Below are positions 20,786 through 31,030 of a DNA stretch of 64,000 bases, in pieces. Position 1 is the stretch's first letter, and each line of letters begins with the position of its first letter. Where the stretch lies: assembly GCF_004379255.2 (NCBI RefSeq), contig NC_056049.1, positions 10,214,063 to 10,278,062 on the forward strand. Reading direction: 5' to 3'. This DNA comes from Salvia splendens (taxonomy: Eukaryota > Streptophyta > Magnoliopsida > Lamiales > Lamiaceae). The position numbers and the translations under genes are program-made. The notes below the pieces were generated by a model. That model made no database searches and was not told the DNA's origin. It was given only the letters and a program-made list of their open reading frames with translations.

Positions 20786-22777
20786 TTTTTTTGATAAACC
20801 AAAATCTCAAACCACAAAAGTGGTGAGGAGTAGTACAAGAAAGAAACAAACCAACAACTACAACAAGAGAAACACAAACACAAACATAAACGACATGACA
20901 ACACCCCAAGAGCTGACAAGAAGAGAAGGCAACAAGAGACAAGGCCAGAAGAGAAAAAGCCAAATACTAACCGGTAACACCAAAGCAACTAGCGTCCAGG
21001 GACCGCTCGAAATCACAGCAGACACCAATAGGAGAAGAAACAAGCACTTCCCCAACAAGTCGTCTTCTACGTGGGCTCGTTCCCCTTGTCTACCTTTTGA
21101 TATCCTCAAAGTTTTCCATAACATGTCGTGGTGAAAATCGAAACTCCGAGTACCATCCTTTCATCCAAAATTCAAGGAGCTAATTTTTTTTTCTCAAAAT
21201 CCCAGTTAGGCTTGAACTTTAGGGAAATGATCTTATTCCGGATATCCCATATTGACCAAGAAATAACATAGAACAAGGCAATCCAAATTTGTTTTTCAAC
21301 CTTACTAAGAGGAATGCCAAGCCATGACATGAGGCAAGCTCCTGGCTGATTAGGAAGACAAAAGGAGATATTCCACTGAGCACTGCAATAGTACCAGAAG
21401 TTGTTTGAGATCCTGCAGCTGAAAAAGATATGTTCAATAGTTTCTGAGTCCACTTTACAGAACGTACATCGATCGTCTTCCACTCCAGTCACACCGAATT
21501 TGAATAATCAATCTTTGGTGTTTAATCTTCCTTGGAGAATAAATCACACCTGCAATTGAGCTTTAGGCGAGGCAAGATTCCTCCAAGCTAATCGCTTGTG
21601 GTCTGTAGCTGTTTCATCCTTCCCTGTGAGTTTCGTGACCTGTAAGACAAAGTTAGAAAACCGAGAAAGATTTCGAAGGAAGCTAAGACCAAACTCTGAC
21701 ATCCCTCGTGTTTTTTCTCAAACAGATGCGATTCACGGCTGATATGAATTCCCCGAAAAGCTCCTCATCCCAAGCAAACAACTTTCTTCTCCAAAAGAAT
21801 GACCATTTCCAGCTTCCCAAAACCCATTCACCCATATCCGCAACAAAACTGTTTTTCGGAGTCGAAAGCAAGAACAACATAGGGAACAAAGATTGTGAGC
21901 TCGCTTCTCCAACCCAGTGATCCAACCAAAATCTCGTATGAGCCCCATTTCCCACCTTTATCTGGATTCCATTCTTAGCAACCTTTTGCGCCTCCAAATT
22001 ATTAATCTGCCACCAAATGTTTGAACTATTCTTACTATCCAACCTCTGGGAACCTTCCAAGTGTAAGGGTCCATGATTCGATTCAACAATTTCCTTCCAA
22101 AGAGGTCTCTAGTTGTCTGGGAATCTCCACCACCACTTAAAGAGAAGAGATGCATTTTTAACAAAAATGTCTCCCACACCAAGCCCTACGTGCTCTATCA
22201 GGTTTTGAATGGTATTCCATCTTAACGATGGTAATCGAGAGGGTTAGAAGGGCTGCACATATTAGAACGTTTGGGATTTGGGAGAAGATCACTTGTATTT
22301 CTTTTTGGCTTGTTTTTTTGTACAATAGTTATTCTCCTTTATATAAGGAGGAATACAAAGTATTTTAGGCAATGAATAATTCTATTCTAATACAAAGTAT
22401 TCCATATTAATTGTGTATCAATCTCCTTAATGGCTCTCGATTTGGCTCCCAATTTGGTTCCTCTGATTTAGGTAGGTTTGACATTCCAAGCAATAAGATT
22501 ACCTCCTTTATCACCTTCTTGCTTAACCCAAAAAAAGCGCCTCTGTAGAGGGATGAGACTAAGGTAATACAACGGGAGGTTAGACAGAACTGCTTTGATG
22601 AGGACCAGCCAACCCGCTTTCGAGAGAGTTCTTGCCTTCCAAAGTGCTAATCTTCTTTCTACTTTCTCGATTATTGGTTTCCATATTTGGGCCTTATGGG
22701 GGCTTGCCCTAAGGGGAATGCCAAGGTAAATAACTGGCAGCTTGGAGACGCCACACTTATCATATGTATGGCAATCA
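20785..22777 (-). mobile_element. 5'-truncated LINE (L1-type), degenerate
   Basis: Minus-strand remnants in order from 22750 down: end of the RT domain (LPVIYLGIPLRASPHKAQIWKP, LSKAGWLVLIKAVLSNLPLYYLS), NASLLFKWWWRF, IWWQINNLEAQ with IKVGNGAHTRFWLDHWVG, then the zf-RVT C-terminal domain (CTFCKVDSETIEHIFFSC). A T/CTT-rich 3' UTR follows, with a short poly-A tail seen as T-run at 20785-20793 on the plus strand. The endonuclease and most of the RT are missing, as usual for 5' truncation. Stops and frameshifts break the frame. An unrelated AT-rich insert of about 190 bp, with CTTATATAAAGGAG on the minus strand, interrupts it near 22233-22420. Confidence 0.85.
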
Positions 22778-22956
22778 CTCCGTGTGTCCCTTTATAGTTG
22801 AGTTGTATTTCTTTTTTATCGTTGAGTCATTTACTTTTTTTGTCTGACAAAGAAGTAATATATTTCTTCTCTCTTACTTATTCTCTCCGTCTTTTTCATT
22901 TTCTCTTAAATCTTTTGCCGAAAAGAAATGTCTCTACTACATAGGAACGAAGGGAG
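22778..22956. mobile_element. Stowaway-like MITE
   Basis: Left CTCCGTGTGTCCCTTTATAG and right ATAGGAACGAAGGGAG are inverted ends, with TA at 22957-22958. It lies between the LINE and the resumed duplication. Confidence 0.65.
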
Positions 22957-23160
22957 TATCATAAAAGTCAAGCTTTTCTAAACATCAAGCGTGTGCGTGG
23001 ATTGAATATTTCACTCTGATTACTAAATTAAGACTGTAAATATTTTCATAAAATTTTAAAATTAATTAAGGTTGACCTGAAACATTTGAATTCTTAGCGT
23101 TGATTTTGCACTTGTAACGAATTCAACGGTAACAAAGTTGTTGAACCTCGTATTTCTCCG
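22957..23160. repeat. segmental duplication, copy B part 3
   Basis: AGCTTTTCTAAACATCAA-type sequence, TTCATAAAATT and GTAACGAATTCAACGGTAACA match 9018-9110 and 9554-9640. The Mutator-type MITE of copy A is absent here. Confidence 0.8.
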
Positions 23161-24519
23161 GAGGATTCGAAAAAGTATGTGTGAGAAGCTGTTATCTCTC
23201 ACTGCAGATTCCAAAGGACGAAAATGTTATAAGAAGAAAGTATGTGAGAAATATATAAGTAAAAGTATTATGCGGCATTTTAGTTAATATACTATGTCGA
23301 ATAAAATAATTAGTGAAATATTGAACTAACCTACAAATAATATAAACTAAGTTTAGTATCCATTTAAAAAAAAAAAATCAACTTTAGTAACTAGATTCAA
23401 ACACCATAGTTAAGTAGTAACTGTTAATGAAATAAACCCTAAATAGTAATTTGTTAATCTAAAAAACAATTCAACAAGCACAATAACGTTCCTTTCTTGT
23501 AATTTCATAAAACACAACTTATGGTAAGTTAAAGACTTGTTCTTGCTTTGTAAATACAATAATAAATAATAATCTCGACTGTAATTTCATAAAACACAAT
23601 CGTTTCATCTCGATTCTCAATGGAGATTTCCTCTCCTTTCTTTTATCTTTATTTTCTTTATTCTTTTTAGTGTTTTATACATACAACTAAACTAATTAGT
23701 ATTCAAAATATAAATTATGAACAAAATAGGTAGTCAAAGAATTCGTTGTTGATACCTAAAACAGAGAACATTTATGAGTGCAAATGCCAATTACTACTAC
23801 TGATCTTGCAGTGCATTATTATATATTTGGAAGTCTCACTGTTTATGGTGATCGTAGATGAATCCCGTTTAAGAGAACTTTCTCGGTCCTCCCATCGAAA
23901 TGGCTGAATCTGGATAGGATGGGAAATCACCAGTCTTGTTTGGCCTTGTTCTTAATATATTTTTATCAAAGATTTGTTTATTTTCAACCCGATTTTTTAC
24001 TGAAAATATCGTATTTTTTTCAACAATGGATATGATTTGTTAGCATGCTTGTGCACGAGAAAGAGAAGCACACTTGTATGCTTATGTCGATCACTCGCCT
24101 TTCTCTGTGCTCTTCTCGCGGATGTCAGAATCCTGCTCTGACGTTCGAGCTCTGAGTCGTAAGATCACATGCATTATTTATTCATTGATCTCAATTTCTA
24201 TTGGATGCATGCCAATGGGACTCTTCATTAAACTTATTGGAATGGACTTTGCATCAATGCAATCTCATCACTCACACCTAAAAAAATTGATGTGGTATAT
24301 CCATATCATAACATATGGAAATAAGAAATGTGTAGTAACATTCGTATTAGGATTAGAACTCATATGGTACACGAATTAATTTGATTACATCAGCTAAACA
24401 AAACTTCGAAGAATAAGCAAGTGTATGTACCGATTCATATTGAATTTCATTTTTCCTCTCTAAAATTGAATTTTTAAATTAAAATGGCAACTACATTGCA
24501 TTACAATTTTGATTATGAC
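23161..24519. other. intergenic with inverted partial copy of the duplicated segment
   Basis: 23270-23465, reverse-complemented, resembles about 8575-8725 (TTAGGGTT...GATGTTTGAATC...ACTAAACTT). Nothing else is recognised. The plus-strand open frame at 24074-24379 has no family features and is not called. Confidence 0.4.
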
Positions 24520-24776
24520 AATCTTTAAAGTATGCCAGCGATATTTCAATCGATGGGTGCGTTATAATTTGGTTGTTGAACGAAGTTGACAAATGTTGGA
24601 CAATGGAATTTGTCATCCCCGAAGTTGATAGACATCATGAACTTGATGATTTAGCTCAAGTTTTGCCAAACAGAGTTTTTGAAAATGGTGACGTATTGAT
24701 GGAATGGGATAATGGCACGCCATTCTACTACTCCAACAAGACGAAAACTTTCGACTATGACATCGTCGTGTCTTGA
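24520..24776 (+). pseudogene. F-box-associated domain fragment
   Basis: The frame at 24573-24776 reads CWTMEFVIPEVDRH, then VFENGDVLMEWDNGTPFYYSNKTKTFDYDIV, which resembles the C-terminal part of the F-box-associated interaction domain of plant F-box proteins (substrate-binding part of SCF ubiquitin ligases). No F-box or earlier part of the domain is found upstream. It is probably a leftover fragment. Confidence 0.45.
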
Positions 24777-25373
24777 GAGGATCGTGATTCGTATCCTACT
24801 TCCCTACGACCATGTATGCCTCGAGCTTTCTCTCTCTCAAGAGTTTTGTGATGTAGAATGTAAGCTCATTTTGAGTTATGATTGTGTAGTTTCATGTCTA
24901 ATGAGGAACATGAGAGATTGCACCTCTTTTGCCAAGATACTTTTGTAGTGTCTTGGCAATTGGCAAAAACTCGTATGGGAAAACAAATGTTGTTTGCCTT
25001 TACGAAATTTGCTCTTGCATTATTAAAGAATTCATATTTTACAATCTTCTTCATTTCTTTATCAAGAAGGCAAAGTAATTATACGAGTAAAATATAGGAG
25101 TACTTTCTTAACATTCCATAGACCATTTTAAATTTGCATGAAAAAATAAATAAATATTGGAGTATTCAAATGTGCATGAATAATAAATGGGAATACAAAT
25201 TAATCACTAGTAATGCTGCGGTCAAATTTTCGTTATTGTGTATTCAAATAAGCAATAAATATTTAGATGAATAATCGACATAAGATATGATTAAAGCTAT
25301 CACGAAACATATCTTCAAAGATGACTTGGAGTCATTGTGTGCCAGATAAGTACCATCACTCTTCACTGTAAAC
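24777..25373. other. intergenic, nothing recognised
   Basis: 24877-25000 has a short inverted repeat around GCCAAGATACTTTTGTAGTGTCTTGGC, a possible foldback. The rest is AT-rich flank of the copia A LTR. Confidence 0.4.
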
Positions 25374-25974
25374 TGTTAGAAGTAATCGCCAAGTTAATCA
25401 AGCTGCGGATCACAGTCGTAATGGCCAAGTTGATCAAGCTACGGATCACAGTCGTAATGGTCAAGTTGATCAAGCTACGAATCATGGTCATAATGGCCAA
25501 GTTGATCAAGCTGTAGATTATGGCCGTAATGGCAAAGTTGATCAATCCGTGGATCATGGTCTCAAGCCACTGGGCCTCACTGTACGTTGCTTGGATGTGA
25601 ATGAGACAAAGAGGATTAAAGCACGTGTTGTGTGAGAAGAGCCAATGGTTAGCCTCACACGAGCTGAAGCCGAGGACAAGCCAAACAAGACAGCTAAGAT
25701 GGAGGACCACATTTGTACTTGGAGAGACGTGGTGATGCGTGGATTAAAGAAGAAGGAAGTGTGTCAGAGTTAGTTTTGATTAATGGTGTTAAAGTATGAT
25801 TAGTCTTGTACTATGGAGATTAAGGAGAGATTCTAGATTATTCCAATATGGAGTATATGTAACCGGATCTGGCTGTAAGTTCCAATCAATGAAAATTCTC
25901 TGTGTATTCTCCATAATCCTTGTTTTCAATATGAGCTCGTTTATTCTTCTTCTTGGTTTTATTGCAAGTTTTCA
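25374..25974 (+). repeat. 5' LTR of copia A (601 bp)
   Basis: TG...CA ends with the primer site directly following. It contains five tandem 36-bp repeats at 25389-25568, listed separately. Confidence 0.88.
25389..25568 (+). repeat. 36-bp tandem repeat, 5 units, in the copia A LTR
   Basis: Units start at 25389, 25425, 25461, 25497 and 25533. Each contains CAAGTTGATCAAGCT and GGATCACAGTCGTAATGG or a close variant. Location in U3 suggests a promoter or enhancer repeat, an inference only. Confidence 0.9.
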
Positions 25975-25989
25975 TGGTATCAGAGCAGG
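25975..25989 (+). other. primer binding site, initiator-Met tRNA type
   Basis: TGGTATCAGAGCAGG directly after the LTR, the usual plant copia primer site. Confidence 0.9.
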
Positions 25990-26045
25990 ATTAATCTGAT
26001 CATGTCTCTCCTACCTCTTAATCTTATTTTTCTTGTTTGGTTTAG

Positions 26046-29000
26046 AAATGGCAAAAGCCAATGAAACAATACCAGTGGCAACACTGCCACCTATTTTCTC
26101 TCAACTGCCTCCAATCTCAGTCAAGCTAACTGATGGGAACTTCTTCATGTGGTAGCAACAAGTTGATGTTGCAGTTTATGGCTACGGCCTAGAAGGCTTT
26201 GTCATAGGAGAATCTGAACCTCCTCCACAGTTCATCCCGGATAGAGATGGAGAAGCAATGGTGTCAAATCCAGCCTATATAACTTGGCAAGAGACATTTG
26301 GAGTGCGCTTGAGACCAACTTTGCAAGCCGCTCCACGGCTAAAGTAATGCAATACCGCCAGCAAATGCAGAATCTGAAGAAGGAGGCTTTGTCCATGACT
26401 GACTATTTAGGAAGAATGAGAACCTATTTTGATCTGCTGGGGTCTATAGGTTGTAGAATATCGGAGGCGGAGCAAGTCCTTCATATCTTGGGAGGTCTTG
26501 GCCAAGATTATGACCCTGCGGTGTGTGCAGTCACTTCTAGATCAGATCCATGGAGCATTGGAGATGTTAGTGCTTTCCTGCTCAGTTTTGATTCAAGGAT
26601 GGAAACGACCAGGAGCCACTCCATTAGCTTAGATGGATCTCAGCTTTCACTGAATCTGGTCCAGCAGCAGCATGGACAGAAAAGAGAGCAGCGAAACTTC
26701 AACAACAACAGATCAGATTTTGGAAGTGGAAGAGGCTTTGGTGGAAGATCTGGAAGAAGAGGCGGAGGAGGAAGAGGCTATGGTAGAGGAAACAATAAGA
26801 TTATCTGCCAACTCTGTGAGAAGCTAGGACATTCTGCTGCCAAGTGTTGGCACAGATTTGAGCAAAACTTTACACCACCTCAAATTCAGTATAGAGGAAG
26901 TGGATCACAACATCAGAATCAAGGTTTCTTCAACCCATCAGCTCATTTGGCTCAGTCAGTGCCCAAGTCTCCATCAGGATCTTTCTCAACTGGAACACCA
27001 TCAAAGTTCAGTTATGCTTCAAATGCTTCTACAAGCTGGTATCCGGATTCAGGGGCAACTCACCATGTGTCTAATGACCTAAGCAACCTAAACATAATCA
27101 CCGAGTACGCTGGAGGTAAGGAACTCTTGCTTGGAAATGGAAGTGGTGTTAATATTGCAAATATAGGTGAAAGTGTTTTTAAATCTCACTCAGCTAATTT
27201 TTCAATAAAGCTCCATCTTAAAACCATGTTATATGTGCCTAACATCACTAAAAATCTCTTGAGTGTCTCTAAGTTTGCACAAGATAATGCTGTCTTGTTT
27301 GAAGTTCATCCAAATTTTTGTTTTGTCAAGGATTTGAACACCAAGGAAATAGTGCTCAAAGGAACTGTTGAGAGAGGCTTGTATCACTTTCTAGTAGATC
27401 ATACCCCAATCAAGCGTGGCATAGTCCCCATTTCTTCTTCCAGTCCAGAAAGACCAGCTGTTCATTCTCTGAGCTTGGCCAACTAACAATCCAGCAGTAG
27501 TTCCACTTTATCCTCTTGTCTAGATTTGTCTTTATGGCATTGTAGACTCGGACATCCTACTCTAGATGTAGTGAAACTTGCTCTTAGCAGCTGTAATATA
27601 CCATATTATGCAATGAAAACTTCCTCTCTTTGTTATCCTTGCTGTGTGTCAAAATCTCACAAACTGTCTTACCCACAGTCTCTTTCCCAGCATAATTCTC
27701 CACTGGAACTTATCCACAGTGATCTATGGGGGCCATCTCCAATTAAGTCTAGAAATGGCTATTCATATTATGTGTCGTTCATTGATCATTTCTTTAGATT
27801 TACTTGGATTTTTCTTCTAAAAAACAAGAATGATCTTGTAACTGTGTTTAAACAGTTTAAAGCCATGAGTGAAAATCTTTTGGGTTCAAAAATTAAAACA
27901 CTTCAATCTGACTTGGGAGGTGAGTCTCAGGGTTTAGTTCCATTTCTAAAGGAGTGTGGGATAGTTCATCACATATCTTGTCCATATACTCCACAGCAAA
28001 ACGGTTTAGCAGAGAGAAAACATAGCAATATTATTGAAATTGGTCTGGCCTTGCTAGCACAATCCTTCCTTCCTTCCAAGTTTTGGGATGATGCCTTTGT
28101 TACTGCCGTATACTTGATCAACTTCATGCCATCCAAAGTCACAAATAACATTTCTCCATATGAAACACTCTTTCTTAAGAAACCTGACTATTCTGCCTTG
28201 AGAGCCTTTGGATGTCTATGTTACCCTCATACTAGACCCTATAATAAACATAAACTTCAATTCAGGTCAGCCAAGGGAACATTCCTAGGATATAGCCTCT
28301 CTCACAAAGGATACAAGGTGCTTCTGCCTGATGGGAAAGTGATAGTAACTAGAGATGTGATTTTTGATGAGTCAGTGTTTCCTTTTCAACATTTGCCACT
28401 TGCTACTGTTGTGTCTGTGCCTGTAACTCCACCTTGTCATCATTCATCTCTACTTCCCATTCCTCTTACTCCAGAACACACTGCATCCTCTCATTATGCT
28501 TCTCCTTCACAATCTCTCTCTGACTCTATAGATAATACTTCTTCCCCAGATCAGCCTCACCTTAATATTCAGCCACATGAGTCACCCCTGTCGGCTCAGT
28601 CTCAGTGTCACTCTACTTCTGATCCTACTCTTCCAATCATTCAGCCCACTCATTCAATGGCCACCAGATCAAAATCTGGTATTTTTAAGCCAAAGATTTT
28701 CACTGCTAATGTCTCATCTATCCCTCTTCCTAAAACTGCTTTAGAAGCTCTCCTAATTCCTAACTGGAAATCTGCAATGCTGAGTGAATTTACTACACTT
28801 ATTAAAAATAAAACTTGGATATTAACACCACTCCCTCCAGGCAAGAACCTTATAGGTTGCACCTGGATTTTCAAGCTTAAGTTGCATTTGTCAGGTGATG
28901 TTGCTAGGTACAAAGCCAGATTGGTTGCACAGGGTTTTTCTCAGCAACCTGGCATTGATTTTAATGAGACATTCAGTCCAGTGGTTAAGCCTACTACTAT

Positions 29001-30273
29001 AAGGATCATTCTCAGTCTAGCTGTCTCCATGGGATAGTCAGTTACTCATCTTGAAGTCAACAATGCCTTCTTGAATGACACTCTGAAAGAAGACATCTAT
29101 ATGAGGCAGCCTCTGGGATTTGAACAAGGTGGGCCTCATTTGGTGTGTAAGCTCAACAAAGCAATTTATGGTCTAAAGCAAGCCTCTAGAGCTTGGTTCT
29201 TCACTGTGCATTCAGTTCTACTCAACCTTGGTTTCTCACAATCCAAGGCTGATGCTTCAATGTTTATCAGACAGAGAGGTGGAGATATAATCTATTTACT
29301 CATCTATGTAGATGACATGCTTATTACAGGGAACTGTCCAGCCTCAATCCACAAGATCATCTCTCAACTTAACTCTTCTTTTTCTTTAAAATATCTTGGG
29401 GAGGTGAGCTTGTTTTTAGGAGTTGAAGTAGTCAAGACTACTGATGGAGGTCTCCATCTTTGCCAATCTAACTACATCAAAGATATTTTAAAGAAAGCTA
29501 ACATGGTAGGTGCTAAAGGGTGTCCAACTTCCATAGTCTCAAGCTCAGAGCCGAGCAAACACACTGGAGAACCTGTTTCTGATCCGAGGCATTACAGGAG
29601 CATTGTGGGAGCATTGCAATATGCAGCCATCACTATGCCAGACATCAACTTTGCTGTAAACAAAGTAAGTCAATACATGGCAGAGCCACTGGATACACAT
29701 TGCAGGGCTGTTAAAAGGATTTTGAGGTATCTTTCAGGGACACTAGATTATGGTATTCAGATCAGAAAGTCCACTGGAGAGATCGTAGCCTTTTCAGACT
29801 CAGACTGGGCAGCAGATGTAGATGACAGGAGGTCTACCACGGGAGTCTGTGCTTATCATGGAAGAAATCTAGTGTCATGGTGTGTGAAGAAGCAAACAGT
29901 GGTTGCTAGATCTAGCACGGAAGCAGAGTATAGAAGTTTAGCTCAAGCAGCAGCAGAAGTAGCATGGTTGTCTTCAATGTTAAGTGAGTTGAAAATTAAA
30001 AGAAAAGGAAGTCCGGTGATTTGGGTTCGTATCTTGAGTGCTATTGCCTTGGCATCAAATCCTGTGCTTCATGCTAGGACTAAGCATATTGAACTGGATG
30101 TTCACTTTGTGCGTGATAAGGTTTTGGGTAAAGAGATTGAGTTGAGACATTTGCCTACTGCTGATCAGGTGGCAGACATTTTCACCAAGTCATTGAGTCA
30201 TCAACCCTTCGTGAAGCTAAGAGAGAGATTGGATGTTGTGTCTCTAGCCTCACTCGGTTTGAGGGGGTGTTGA
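26046..30273 (+). pseudogene. copia A gag-pol polyprotein, near-intact with stops
   Basis: The ATG at 26046 opens gag; the product would assemble capsid and copy and integrate the element. From 26284 one frame runs to 30273 with only two stops: TAA 27484-27486 and TAG 29035-29037 (at a position where relatives often have Trp). A further TAG lies at 26153-26155, and about 35 codons are missing near 26270 with a frame change. Domains: gag (DIWSALETNFASRS), zinc knuckle CQLCEKLGHSAAKC near 26806, protease DSGATHH near 27046, pre-integrase LWHCRLGHP near 27533, integrase core with SDLWG, QSDLGGE and NGLAERK, RT active site YVDD at 29305-29316, and RNase H with DSDWAAD and SSTEAEY. Few lesions in 4.2 kb suggest moderate age. 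The lineage is perhaps Ivana/Oryco-like, unconfirmed. Confidence 0.9.
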
Positions 30274-31030
30274 TAAGTCGTATTCTGGGCCTCGGTTACT
30301 GGTCAGTATGATGTGCATAATTTGATTATATCTGCAAAACAGTTGCTCAAAGTGTGCAAGTTGAGTGTTCTAGCCAGTAGGCTAAGCTTCAGATACTTCA
30401 GGTGAAAAGGGCGTCAGAACGATTACGTACTGACCAGTATACATGCAAAAATGGCTCGAGATGGAGAAGAAGGATAGCTGGGACTGATCAACCACAATTA
30501 AGGGCAAAGAAGTCATCTCGCCACAAGGTTTTACCCTAAAATCAAGGGTAAGCCTCCCTATAAAAGGAAGCCACATGGAGAGAGAATGGCATCAATTCGA
30601 AGATTATCATCCAATTCTTAGGTAGAATTCTCTCGGTAGTTTAGTCCTTCAGCCCAGTCCAGAGCCTCATTCCTCGCCACAACCATGATCACCTGAGTTC
30701 CAGAAGCCTCCGGAGTTCCAGACGTTCTTCATCCAGTCAGCAAGATCGTAGTTAGAAAGTTCCATCGCCTGGCGTGGCAAAACACTTTTTATTCCGCTTT
30801 CGTAGTTTAAATTACTTGTTTTCTTTTACGCTGGATCTTTGATACTTTTGAATTTCGCTGCTTGGAAGTACTTTGTTTGAAGATCCGAACATGTTTTATG
30901 CTATGAAGTTGTTTTGTGATCAGTTCACTTCGCTGATTTCTTTTCCTTCTGCCTAGTTAGCTTAGATCTAGTGTTTCTGGTTGTTTTGAGTATCGAATCG
31001 TGTGTTTCCAGTTTCGTAGTTTATTTCCCG
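30271..31030 (+). repeat. partial 5' LTR of Athila-1
   Basis: Aligns with 45812-46560 of Athila-3 and 42103-42850 of the solo LTR. The TATA box TATAAAAGGA is at 30559-30568. Confidence 0.9.

Larger units (their letters stand above)
25374..30270 (+). mobile_element. Ty1/copia retrotransposon (copia A), 3' LTR interrupted
   Basis: 5' LTR 25374-25974 (TGTTAGAAG...TTTTCA), primer site TGGTATCAGAGC from 25975, a gag-pol frame with copia domain order (gag, protease, integrase, RT, RNase H), and a polypurine tract TTTGAGGGGG ending at 30267. The 3' LTR should start TGTTAGAAG but only TGT (30268-30270) is present before the Athila LTR begins at 30271. The rest should lie beyond the right window edge. 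Confidence 0.92.

Noticed and set aside
24074..24379. 101-codon plus-strand frame
   Set aside because: It has no family motif, no flanking exons and sits among degenerate repeats.
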